Both the position numbers and the translations under genes were made by a program. A stretch of DNA of 12,240 nt. It comes from Thiotrichales bacterium. GTDB lineage: Bacteria > Pseudomonadota > Gammaproteobacteria > UWMA-0217. The stretch lies in contig JANTGD010000068.1 of NCBI GenBank assembly GCA_024763135.1, forward strand, positions 1 through 12,240, written 5' to 3'. The notes beneath the pieces are model-generated. The model worked only from the letters and a program-made list of their open reading frames with translations, was not told the DNA's origin and did not search any database. This document shows, one piece after another, positions 1 through 6,306 of this stretch; the stretch's first letter is position 1, and each line of letters starts with the position of its first letter.

Positions 1-122
1 CGGCGTTATTGCTGCTCGACATGGAACAACCATGGCTTCGCAACAATGCCTTGTTCTGAACGCGTGGGTTTGCGCTGATATAGACAGTTTGAACTTGCCG
101 GTGTACTAGTACATCGTTATTC

Positions 123-284
123 AGGAAGCTCTGATTTATTCTGGCGCGCGCAGATTGTGGTGAAAAATCGTCCAGCTCAAGGCGCGGAATGCAGGTAATA
201 GCGGGCTATTGCGAAGATCCGCCACTTAGAAGTGGGCGATTTTGCGCCGCAAGATGCCGTGTAACGAATTGATCAGAGCTTCCT
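123..284. repeat. MITE-like element with 13-bp terminal inverted repeats
   Basis: AGGAAGCTCTGAT at 123-135 is the exact reverse complement of ATCAGAGCTTCCT at 272-284, bounding a 162-bp segment with no coding capacity. Inside are two further hairpins: AATAGC-GG-GCTATT (197-210) and CCACT-TAGA-AGTGG (222-235). If the termini are read as the 12-bp GGAAGCTCTGAT, the flanking triplets are TCA (left) and TTA (right). Both fit a TNA target as used by some IS5-family elements, but they are not an identical duplication. The termini and lack of a gene suggest a non-autonomous element or solo remnant mobilised in trans. The IS5-like assignment is inference. Confidence 0.55.
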
Positions 285-510
285 TAACAGAGAGTGCAGT
301 CGATGCTTACCTACCCACCCCCCTTCCCGACGTATTCAAATGCCTTTGCCGATAGCGGAGACAGAAGCAAACGTCTATATAATGGGTATGGCTTTCATCG
401 CAGCATGCATCGGATAGCGATTGAAAAACACACCGGGAGCATTATGCGTTAAAAATCAGCTCACAATGCCCATGCTATGAATCGCCGAACGACCACACCA
501 AAACCCACCA

Positions 511-515
511 AGGAG
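511..515 (+). promoter_or_regulatory. Ribosome binding site of the haem lipoprotein gene
   Basis: AGGAG lies nine bases before the ATG at 525. It supports that start, which also begins directly with a lipoprotein signal peptide. Confidence 0.8.
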
Positions 516-524
516 CCTTAAAAA

Positions 525-1115
525 ATGAATCGATTGATTGCCCTCTATGCACTCCCTGTACTCCTGCTCGCAGGTTGTCAGGCTGATCGCGAACCCCAGA
601 AAACCGGTTTGAGTGAGACGGAGATGATGCAGCATGCTGCGGAAAGCCGCGCCATTACTCAAGAGTTTGGGAAAACCTTAAAAGGTGAACTGCAGGCCGC
701 AATCAAAGCCGGTGGACCTGTTGCTGCGATTGCCGTCTGCCATAGCAAAGCACCCGCCATCGCCCAGGCGCTGTCACAAAAAACAGGCTGGGACATTCAC
801 CGCACCAGCCTCAAACCTCGGCGCACGGCTCCTGATGCCTGGGAGAAAGAGGTGCTGCTGCAATTCGATACGCGGCAGGCAGCAGGTGAAGATCCTAAAA
901 AAATCGAGTACTACGCGGTTGTCGAACAAGCTGGTAAGCCCGTATTCCGCTATATGAAAGCACTCGGCACCGCACCCCTGTGCCTAAACTGCCACGGCAG
1001 GGACATCAAACCGGAAGTGCAGGCCAAGCTCCATGCCCTGTATCCCGACGACCAAGCCACAGGCTATGAAGCCGGCCAGATTCGCGGCGCGTTTAGCATT
1101 GTGCAGCCACTTTGA
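525..1115 (+). CDS. Tll0287-like (DUF3365) haem-binding lipoprotein
   Basis: This encodes a 196-residue exported protein. A short N-terminal signal ends in the lipobox LLLAGC, so Cys18 should be lipidated and the protein anchored to a membrane on the periplasmic side. A single c-type haem site, C153-L-N-C-H157, lies near the C-terminus in the context APLCLNCHG. Upstream, the segment AVCHSKAP places Cys72 where members of the Tll0287/DUF3365 family carry a conserved cysteine. In the structurally known cyanobacterial member this fold is PAS-like, and I recall a cysteine serving as an axial haem ligand, so Cys72 is a candidate ligand here (inference). Such proteins are thought to act in redox transfer or redox and gas sensing, but the partner is unknown. 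The gene stands alone and ends before a shared terminator. Family assignment is firm; the role is not. Confidence 0.88.
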   Translation: MNRLIALYALPVLLLAGCQADREPQKTGLSETEMMQHAAESRAITQEFGKTLKGELQAAIKAGGPVAAIAVCHSKAPAIAQALSQKTGWDIHRTSLKPRRTAPDAWEKEVLLQFDTRQAAGEDPKKIEYYAVVEQAGKPVFRYMKALGTAPLCLNCHGRDIKPEVQAKLHALYPDDQATGYEAGQIRGAFSIVQPL

Positions 1116-1140
1116 GTGAACGGCGGAGCCTGCCCTAAAA

Positions 1141-1175
1141 CGAAAAAGGCCCGCTAGCAAAGCGGACCTTTTTCG
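1141..1175. terminator. Bidirectional rho-independent terminator
   Basis: A 15-bp stem with one mismatch (1141-1155 with 1161-1175) encloses the loop AGCAA. The A-tract on the left and T-tract on the right mean either strand yields a GC-rich hairpin followed by a U-run. It sits between two converging genes, so it can end both the lipoprotein transcript (plus) and the tRNA transcript (minus). Confidence 0.88.
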
Positions 1176-1183
1176 AACAATAA

Positions 1184-1259
1184 TGGTGCCGACGGAAGGA
1201 CTTGAACCCTCAACCTACTGATTACAAGTCAGTTGCACTACCAGTTGTGCTACGTCGGC
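1184..1259 (-). tRNA. tRNA-Thr (anticodon UGU)
   Basis: Read on the minus strand, the 76 bases fold into a complete cloverleaf. The acceptor arm is GCCGACG/CGTCGGC with discriminator A and an encoded CCA end (1184-1186). The D stem is GCAC/GTGC with GG in the loop. The anticodon stem is ACTGA/TCAGT with loop CTTGTAA, giving anticodon TGT. The T arm is GAGGG/CCTTC with TTCAAGT. It decodes ACA and wobble threonine codons. The acceptor and anticodon arms closely resemble enterobacterial tRNA-Thr(UGU). It has its own promoter just upstream and a terminator just downstream, so it appears to be a single-gene transcription unit. Confidence 0.97.
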
Positions 1260-1271
1260 GTAGGGTCGGGA

Positions 1272-1299
1272 ACTATAACTTAAACAGGCTGGATTTCAA
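1272..1299 (-). promoter_or_regulatory. Sigma-70-type promoter of tRNA-Thr
   Basis: On the minus strand, TTGAAA (1294-1299) and TATAGT (1272-1277) are separated by 16 bases. They are followed by a GC-rich discriminator about 12 bases before the mature tRNA 5' end. Position, hexamers and the GC-rich discriminator all fit a stable-RNA promoter. A GC-rich discriminator is typical of stringent control (inference). Confidence 0.75.
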
Positions 1300-1319
1300 G
1301 CCCCTTTTTCATCAAATTG

Positions 1320-3839
1320 TCATGTTTTTTTCTCTCCGCTATCGTCCGCGGCGGCTTCCTCACAACGCCGGCGCATAGGCGCGTGCACTTCCCAAGTAGT
1401 CCGCTCCTGCAGACTGGCAGCCACCTGCTCGCGAAGCGGATCCTCAATCGCCAAACCACGATCGGCATAGGCATCCGCGACCCGCTGCTGTACCTGGTTC
1501 AATACCGCAGGCAAATCCCCGGCATTCTCCACCACCAATACATCCGCCAGGCGTGCCATCTCAAGCAGCCGATCGTGATTGGCACGAATAGTTGCAAACT
1601 GTTGCTGGTAGCGCCCGGCGCCTCCGCGCTCCACGCCGGTTTCCCCCCGCGTCGTCAAGCGTTTGAGATGCGTCTGTTGCTCAGGGATGCCCAGAACGAT
1701 CCAAACAATATTTGCTCGCTCGAAATAACACTCAGGCAAGGTACCAGGAACCAGGGCAACGCCCTCGATGACTGCTGAAACGTTCTCCTTGATCAAGCGA
1801 TCAATGATCCCCTCCAGGCCCACCATTGTAAGTAATGCATGTCCATAGAACCATTCCAGACTGGGTTGCGCAAACGAAGAACCGAAGAGCTCAGGGTAGG
1901 TTCCTAGCGCGGTTTCCCGGCCCAGAATAAAACTTATCGATTGGCGGACAACTGAACGTGCCGCCACGTCGGAGGAAAAACTGGTGGGTATCCCCATGAC
2001 CTTGGACAAATTCTGGCTAATCGTTGACTTGCCCACACCTGAGGTGCCCGCAATCAGCACGATCGTGGGTTTGTCCAGGTCTTTAAGATGCGGAAAATCA
2101 TCGAGGCGCGGAATCAGCCAGCGCAGATAACGGTAAATCTCTTCGACGGGTACTTTTTTACTGAGCGTCACTACATCGGGATCATGACGCAATGCTTGTT
2201 CCTCAGCCTCCCGTTGGAGTTGCCAGGCAGCGCGTTTTTTAAAATACGATTCCACAAGTTTTTCGATATGCGTGAACCAGTGCTCTGCCATGGTCAATAT
2301 TCGATTGCGCTCCACAATGATCTCTTCCATCGCCTGTCCATTGCTGAGCAACAGCCGTTCGATCACCCTCGGCAATGCATCGCTGTGAGTAAGCTGCTCC
2401 AGTGCCCGCTGCACTTTTTTGGGCTTGAGTCCAATCTGATCAACACAGACCTGGCTAACCAGCTCTTTTAGCTCTGGCAGTAGTGAATCCTGTAATGCCT
2501 GCATGAGCTCCGGCATGCGCTCTGCGTCGACTTGACTGCTTAACAGGCTGCGAACAATCTTGCGAGCCCGGTCATAGTGATACTGCTCCAGAACCGCCAG
2601 ACGATGCACTAAAGCATATTGGATGCGCTTGGTCTTAATTAGCTTCTTGCGGGTCTGCTTAAACGTTCCCGCATGTCGCTGATATAGGCGTTCGAGCAAC
2701 TCCGTCGATAACTGCTGCGCATGCTTGGCATGCCAGTCCGACAAAGTGGCACCAACTGCGCACTGTACCTCGATCAATTCTCGACTCGAAGCGCGGCGAG
2801 CTTTGCTCGGCAACTTCGCCAGTGTCGTCTCCCAGCGCTTGCCCGTATCCAGCCGTGATGCGATCCACTCCATCCAATGGCGCATGGCCGCTACATGGTA
2901 TCCCCCCTGAATGACGCCAGGATCCTGCTGCGCACCGACCGAAAGGATGGTCATCTCCTGCACACGGCGTACGCTGTCGTCATTGCCTCCGGCGTACAGC
3001 TCATTCCCGGTGAATAACAGTCGCGCTGCGGGAATCCCCTCCGTCGCCACCAGATCTTCCGCCGCCCTGCCCTTATCGTTACCAATACGCACCAGTTTAA
3101 TTCCACGCGTGGCATGCGGATAAGGCATATGGATACCTGCATCCCCCAGGGCCTGAAAGTAGTCCAGTTCAGCCATCCGCTGCTGCAGGTATTGATTGAT
3201 CTGCGTCCGAATCTGTGTCGCGGCTTCCGCGCGGTAGTGCTCCACAGAGACATCACCAAGCATCATCCAACTGACCGCCCCACCGCGGAAGTAGGTCTCT
3301 GCCTGAGACGGATCGAACCCCGCCTCCGCCAGTTGGGTTTCCAGCTCATCGATAAGACAGGGCGGGTTGCCAAAACGACTGTCCGCGAGCACCTCGTTGG
3401 CCGCTTTCAGCCGTTCGATGATGCGCTGATCATCCGATGACCTTTGCAAGCGTTGAGACAAGGCTCGCCGAAAACGCGCCTGACCGAGGATGGCCAGCGC
3501 CTGTGCATCGCTAAAATCTCGACGGAAATCCGCCTGAACCCGCCAGGTGTGCGCCCGATGATCGTAGTAGTGTTTGGTGCTCCCCTCGCCCCCGTAATAG
3601 AGCACATGCGTCAGAACATCCTCAGGCAAGCGGTAGAGTAAGCGTGGCCCCATTTTGACAATATCCACACCACTGACCGGTACCCATGCAATATCGTGCG
3701 CCTTGAGACTGCGAATAAAGTCCACCAGGTCGTCGATCCAGGCCTCTGTGGGATGTTCACCGGAGGGTATCAGCGTGTCATCCACGTCGGTGAGCCATGC
3801 GCCTTGAAAATGGGAAGATGAAACAGTTGAATGACTCAT
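1320..3839 (-). CDS. HAD-type phosphatase fused to a 2-phosphoglycerate-kinase-like P-loop domain
   Basis: This encodes an 839-residue, apparently cytosolic multidomain protein. Residues ~10-330 form a HAD hydrolase resembling the Cof/sucrose-phosphate-phosphatase type. Motif I is DVDDT with Asp18 as nucleophile and Asp20 as acid/base; there is a lysine in NDKGRAAEDL, and an acidic motif IV in GNELYAGGNDDS. Residues ~345-560 are charged and helical, without a recognised fold. Residues ~575-780 are a P-loop kinase domain: Walker A GTSGVGKS (598-605, Lys604), then TSFSSDVAARSVVR, then IEGVALVPG (Glu692 in its middle), the last two typical of archaeal-type 2-phosphoglycerate kinase. The C-terminal ~60 residues are polar. 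Pairing a phosphatase with a small-molecule kinase suggests a bifunctional enzyme acting on a phosphorylated metabolite, but the substrate is unknown. AGG in the TAGG sequence six bases before the ATG supports the start. A weak promoter (TTGCCG, 17 bases, TTAGAT at 3854-3882) may lie just upstream. Confidence 0.85.
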   Translation of the reverse strand: MSHSTVSSSHFQGAWLTDVDDTLIPSGEHPTEAWIDDLVDFIRSLKAHDIAWVPVSGVDIVKMGPRLLYRLPEDVLTHVLYYGGEGSTKHYYDHRAHTWRVQADFRRDFSDAQALAILGQARFRRALSQRLQRSSDDQRIIERLKAANEVLADSRFGNPPCLIDELETQLAEAGFDPSQAETYFRGGAVSWMMLGDVSVEHYRAEAATQIRTQINQYLQQRMAELDYFQALGDAGIHMPYPHATRGIKLVRIGNDKGRAAEDLVATEGIPAARLLFTGNELYAGGNDDSVRRVQEMTILSVGAQQDPGVIQGGYHVAAMRHWMEWIASRLDTGKRWETTLAKLPSKARRASSRELIEVQCAVGATLSDWHAKHAQQLSTELLERLYQRHAGTFKQTRKKLIKTKRIQYALVHRLAVLEQYHYDRARKIVRSLLSSQVDAERMPELMQALQDSLLPELKELVSQVCVDQIGLKPKKVQRALEQLTHSDALPRVIERLLLSNGQAMEEIIVERNRILTMAEHWFTHIEKLVESYFKKRAAWQLQREAEEQALRHDPDVVTLSKKVPVEEIYRYLRWLIPRLDDFPHLKDLDKPTIVLIAGTSGVGKSTISQNLSKVMGIPTSFSSDVAARSVVRQSISFILGRETALGTYPELFGSSFAQPSLEWFYGHALLTMVGLEGIIDRLIKENVSAVIEGVALVPGTLPECYFERANIVWIVLGIPEQQTHLKRLTTRGETGVERGGAGRYQQQFATIRANHDRLLEMARLADVLVVENAGDLPAVLNQVQQRVADAYADRGLAIEDPLREQVAASLQERTTWEVHAPMRRRCEEAAADDSGEKKT

Positions 3840-4120
3840 TGCGACCTACCGGCATCTAAAATGGAACGTAATAACTCGGCAAGCATGGAGTTTAGCCGGG
3901 ATTCCGGACAGGCTCAGTACAGCGAGGACTCACAACCATCACGTCGCGTTTAGCCACATGACTGAAGATGCCACATGTGACAGAGCCACAGGAGCAAAAT
4001 CTCTTCCAGCGAGCCTTGAACACGCGACCGACCAACACTGCCTGAGCAAAGCTCAGGGTGGTGAGCGGTGAATAACTTGCCACTGTACTTCTTACGCTAG
4101 AATGACTCGACTGTTAATCG
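3840..4120. promoter_or_regulatory. Divergent intergenic control region
   Basis: This gap separates the minus-strand HAD/kinase gene from the plus-strand metallo-hydrolase gene, so it must hold both promoters. For the plus gene, TTGCCA (4077-4082) and TAGAAT (4098-4103) are spaced by 15 bases, which is short. A start of transcription near 4110 would favour translation from the ATG at 4136. For the minus gene, TTGCCG and TTAGAT (3877-3882 and 3854-3859) are spaced by 17. A perfect 7-bp inverted repeat, CCTGAGC-AAA-GCTCAGG, lies at 4041-4057. The octamer GCCACATG occurs at 3953 and again at 3970. Either could be an operator. The promoter calls are weak. Confidence 0.45.
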
Positions 4121-5101
4121 ATGTGGGTCACAGATATGTCGAAACCTGAATCTTTACACCCTTTAGGACATGAAATCGCATTGGTGGATGCGCACTACGT
4201 GCGCCCCGGCGTAGCGGCAATCTACCTACTGCGCAGGGGAGAGGAAATCGCTGTCATTGAAACCGGCACAGCCCATTCCGTCCCGCATATTCTCACGGCA
4301 TTGGAGGCGTGGGCGCTGGATAGCTCAGCAGTGCGCTATATCATCCCCACGCACGTCCATCTCGATCATGCCGGTGGCGCGGGAACACTCATGCGTCATT
4401 GCCCGCATGCCGAGCTGGTCATTCATCCCAGAGGGGCACGACATATGCTCGATCCAAGCAAACTCATTGCCGGCACGCGGGCAGTGTATGGGGAGGATCT
4501 CTACCAGCGGCTCTACGGAGTGGTTGAAGCGGTTCCGGCAGCGCGGATCATCGAAGCGCCCGACGGCTTTGAATTGCAACTGGGCGATCGCAGCCTGCGC
4601 TTTCTCGATACACCGGGACACGCACGACATCATTTCTGCATCTATGACAGACAGAGCCAAGGGGTGTTTACCGGTGACACGTTTGGCATCAGCTATCCGC
4701 ATCTGAACACCCCGCAAGGCCCGTTCCTCTTTCCCACCACCACACCGGTGCAATTCGAGCCTGAAGCATTGCACCAAAGCATCGATCGGCTCATGACCTT
4801 GCAACCCCAGCGCGCCTATCTCACTCATTTCGGCCCTATTGATATCACCACCGAACTGGTGCAGCAGCTGCATCGACGCATCGATGGGCTGGTGCGGATA
4901 GCGCGTCGCGCACAGTCCACCGGCGCAAACCGTACCGCGCGCTTGGAAGCCGACGTAGGGACGTACCTGCTCTCAGAAATTCAGGCCATGGGTAGCCACA
5001 TGACAGCTGCAGCGCTGCGCCATGCTCTCGCCAACGATGTACGCCTAAACGCACAAGGGTTGGAAGTATGGCTACAGCGCTTGGAAACACATCCCGACTA
5101 A
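4121..5101 (+). CDS. Metallo-beta-lactamase-fold hydrolase
   Basis: This encodes a 326-residue soluble protein (321 if the ATG at 4136 is used). All the metal-binding motifs of the superfamily are present: THVHLDHAGG (His78, His80, Asp82, His83), TPGHARHH (His167), TGDTFG (Asp186) and THFGP (His236). This predicts an intact two-metal site. There is no signal peptide. About 90 residues follow the last ligand, mostly helical, and may form a small C-terminal domain. The family spans thioesterases, sulfur dioxygenases, RNases and lactonases, and nothing here fixes the substrate. Neither start has a strong ribosome site. GTGGGT seven bases before 4136 and the possible promoter near 4100 make the inner start plausible. 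It seems to be a single-gene unit followed by repeats. Confidence 0.87.
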   Translation: MWVTDMSKPESLHPLGHEIALVDAHYVRPGVAAIYLLRRGEEIAVIETGTAHSVPHILTALEAWALDSSAVRYIIPTHVHLDHAGGAGTLMRHCPHAELVIHPRGARHMLDPSKLIAGTRAVYGEDLYQRLYGVVEAVPAARIIEAPDGFELQLGDRSLRFLDTPGHARHHFCIYDRQSQGVFTGDTFGISYPHLNTPQGPFLFPTTTPVQFEPEALHQSIDRLMTLQPQRAYLTHFGPIDITTELVQQLHRRIDGLVRIARRAQSTGANRTARLEADVGTYLLSEIQAMGSHMTAAALRHALANDVRLNAQGLEVWLQRLETHPD

Positions 5102-5121
5102 CCCGCTATCACGAAGACATT

Positions 5122-5234
5122 GGCAAGCACAAGGCAAGGCGAATTCGGCGAAAACACAGTGCACAAGAAATACATGAGCAGTTTGAGCTGATATTTAACG
5201 CAGATTTGTGCCGCCTGGGGCGCTTTCAATGGCC
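5122..5234 (+). repeat. Intergenic repeat, copy 1
   Basis: This 113-bp unit is closely similar to 5261-5376. A long identical core covers ATGAGCAGTTTGAGCTGATA and the bases that follow, and both units end in GGGGCGCTTTCAATGGCC. Small differences and a 3-bp length difference show it is the more diverged copy with respect to internal symmetry. It contains no credible gene. An open frame that crosses it (5068-5319) simply reads through the end of the hydrolase gene. Confidence 0.85.
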
Positions 5235-5253
5235 GTTTACAGGCCATCGAAAG
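5223..5253. repeat. Hairpin between the two repeat copies
   Basis: CTTTCAATGGCC (5223-5234) pairs with GGCCATCGAAAG (5242-5253) with one mismatch and a 7-base loop. The right arm is an inverted copy of the end of the repeat unit. No T-run follows on either strand, so it is not a typical intrinsic terminator. Confidence 0.7.
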
Positions 5254-5260
5254 GGTCACA

Positions 5261-5376
5261 GGCGAGCGCAAGGCAAGGCAAAAATCAGCGAAAACGCGCA
5301 GTGTACAAGGAGTACATGAGCAGTTTGAGCTGATATTTAACGCAGAATTGTGCCGTCTGGGGCGCTTTCAATGGCC
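5261..5376 (+). repeat. Intergenic repeat, copy 2
   Basis: This 116-bp unit is the second copy of the repeat at 5122-5234. It has extended internal dyad symmetry: AGCGC (5265-5269) with GCGCT (5362-5366), and AAAAATCAGC (5280-5289) with GCTGATATTT (5329-5338, one mismatch). A GTAC-AAGGA-GTAC motif lies at the centre. The unit could therefore fold as a long imperfect hairpin. It ends 13 bases before the panD stop codon, so panD transcripts would run into it. Confidence 0.85.
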
Positions 5377-5389
5377 TGTAAGCAGATAG

Positions 5390-5770
5390 TTACGCAGCCT
5401 GCACAGAAATATTATCCGAAGTGCGTAGCACGCGATTGCTGGGATCGAGATACACCAGCCGCGGCTTGAAGCGTTGTGCTTCTTCTTCGGTAAAACGTGC
5501 ATAGGCGCAGATGATCACGCGATCCCCAGGGTCGGCTCGATGGGCGGCTGCCCCGTTGACTGAGATGATGCGTGAGCCTGCTTCGGCACGAATCGCATAG
5601 GTGGTGAAGCGTTCCCCATTGTCCACGTTATAGATCTGTACCTGCTCGAACTCGCGAATTCCTGCCAATTCGAGCAGAGCGCTGTCGATCGCGCAAGACC
5701 CTTCATAATCACGTTCGGCGTGAGTCACCTGGGCCCGGTGTAGTTTGGCTTTGAGTAAAATAATTTCCAT
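5390..5770 (-). CDS. panD: Aspartate 1-decarboxylase (PanD) proenzyme
   Basis: PanD makes beta-alanine from L-aspartate for pantothenate and coenzyme A synthesis in the cytosol. From the ATG at 5770 the protein is 126 residues, the same length as E. coli PanD, and the residue numbering matches. The self-cleavage site is Gly24-Ser25 in YEGSCAID, where Ser25 becomes the pyruvoyl group. Lys9 and His11 lie in KAKLHR, Arg54 and Tyr58 in GERFTTYAI, and Asn72 in the hallmark ISVNGAAAH segment. An in-frame TTG at 5788 would add six residues (LRYHTH), but the family alignment favours the ATG. No strong ribosome site is visible for either. panB and panC are not in the window. Assignment is essentially certain. 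Confidence 0.97.
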   Translation of the reverse strand: MEIILLKAKLHRAQVTHAERDYEGSCAIDSALLELAGIREFEQVQIYNVDNGERFTTYAIRAEAGSRIISVNGAAAHRADPGDRVIICAYARFTEEEAQRFKPRLVYLDPSNRVLRTSDNISVQAA

Positions 5771-6036
5771 GTGCGTATGGTACCGCAATCGTGGATTACA
5801 AGAAAAATATGAAACTGTAACTGGGGATTGAAATTGTGGAATGTCAAGCCTGATTACTGCAATTTTTCCAACCAGTCCCCTAGGTTATTACGCAAGCAAG
5901 TGGGTTTTTTGATGGTAGCCACAGTATTTCCAATGTTTTATAGTGCGTGCCTGCGCTAAATAACCTCCTGAACCCAGCATGAATCAATGTGGGGCTTCGG
6001 GCCATAACTCTAACCTCAGCATGGAGGACCTAAGCA
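5771..6036. other. Intergenic region between panD and the symporter unit
   Basis: This gap separates divergent genes and must contain their promoters. It is AT-rich with several T-tracts, but I find no convincing -35/-10 pair for either direction and no sigma-54 (-24/-12) signature. The right end carries the GGAGG ribosome site of the DUF4212 gene (6023-6027). No RNA gene is recognised. Confidence 0.4.
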
Positions 6037-6294
6037 GTGCTCAATGAATCTGCTCAAGCCTATTGGCGAGCGAATCTCAGGCTCGTCGCGTTCTGTCTCG
6101 CAATCTGGTTCCTGGTGTCTTACGTCTTTGGAATCCTGATGGTCGAGCAACTCAATACCTTTCAGCTTGGAGGCTACAAGCTAGGCTTCTGGTTTGCTCA
6201 GCAGGGCTCAATCTACACCTTCGTGATTTTGATCTTTTTCTACGCCTGGCGCATGTCGGTGTTAGATCGAAAGTACGACGTTCACGAAGATTAA
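6037..6294 (+). CDS. DUF4212 small subunit of a sodium:solute symporter
   Basis: This encodes an 85-residue inner-membrane protein with two hydrophobic segments, about residues 14-36 and 55-72. They are separated by a loop carrying LGGYKLGFWFAQQGSI, which is characteristic of the small partner (DUF4212) of VC_2705-type sodium:solute symporters. The start codon is GTG at 6037, supported by GGAGG at 6023-6027 with a 9-base spacer. The large subunit begins 13 bases after the stop, and its ribosome site overlaps this stop codon. The two are almost certainly co-transcribed and probably form one complex. How the small subunit contributes to transport is not established. Confidence 0.93.
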   Translation: MLNESAQAYWRANLRLVAFCLAIWFLVSYVFGILMVEQLNTFQLGGYKLGFWFAQQGSIYTFVILIFFYAWRMSVLDRKYDVHED

Positions 6295-6306
6295 GGAGCC
6301 TGACAC

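Larger units (their letters stand above)
1..524. other. Gene-free, repeat-rich leading region
   Basis: I see no credible protein gene here. The first 60 bases hold two short hairpins: CATGG/CCATG around AACAA (20-34), and AACAA/TTGTT around TGCC (42-55). A MITE-like element occupies 123-284 and is listed separately. Bases 301-524 are the probable leader of the lipoprotein gene. They contain a perfect TATAAT at 378-383, but no good -35 hexamer lies at the right distance, so a promoter there is only a possibility. The base composition is uneven, with a C-rich tract near 313-330. The first ~120 bases may be a decayed dispersed repeat, but one window cannot show that. Confidence 0.6.

Noticed and set aside
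1..120. Another copy of the 5122-5376 repeat
   Set aside because: Both contain paired GTAC motifs and a CTGATAT-like string, but I could not align the rest convincingly by eye. A BLASTN comparison would be needed.
1317..1778. 153-codon plus-strand open frame opposite the HAD/kinase gene
   Set aside because: It lies entirely antisense to a domain-bearing gene and resembles no family. Its codons are the complement of the real frame.
3975..3989. CRP-like site TGTGA...CACA
   Set aside because: The half-sites are one base too close for the TGTGA-N6-TCACA consensus and the second half is incomplete.
4325..4873. 182-codon minus-strand open frame inside the metallo-hydrolase gene
   Set aside because: It is antisense to a gene with all metal-binding motifs intact. 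The translation is histidine- and cysteine-rich in a way that mirrors the opposite strand.
5068..5319. 83-codon plus-strand open frame
   Set aside because: It overlaps the end of the hydrolase gene in another frame and runs through repeat DNA. It has no ribosome site, and the product is low-complexity charged sequence.
5122..5376. Possible CRISPR array
   Set aside because: There are only two units of ~115 bp, far longer than CRISPR repeats, with one 26-base gap that itself forms a hairpin with the repeat. No cas genes are nearby.
5771..5788. Longer PanD start at the TTG codon 5788
   Set aside because: The six extra residues have no family counterpart. The ATG at 5770 gives the canonical Gly24-Ser25 numbering and 126-residue length.
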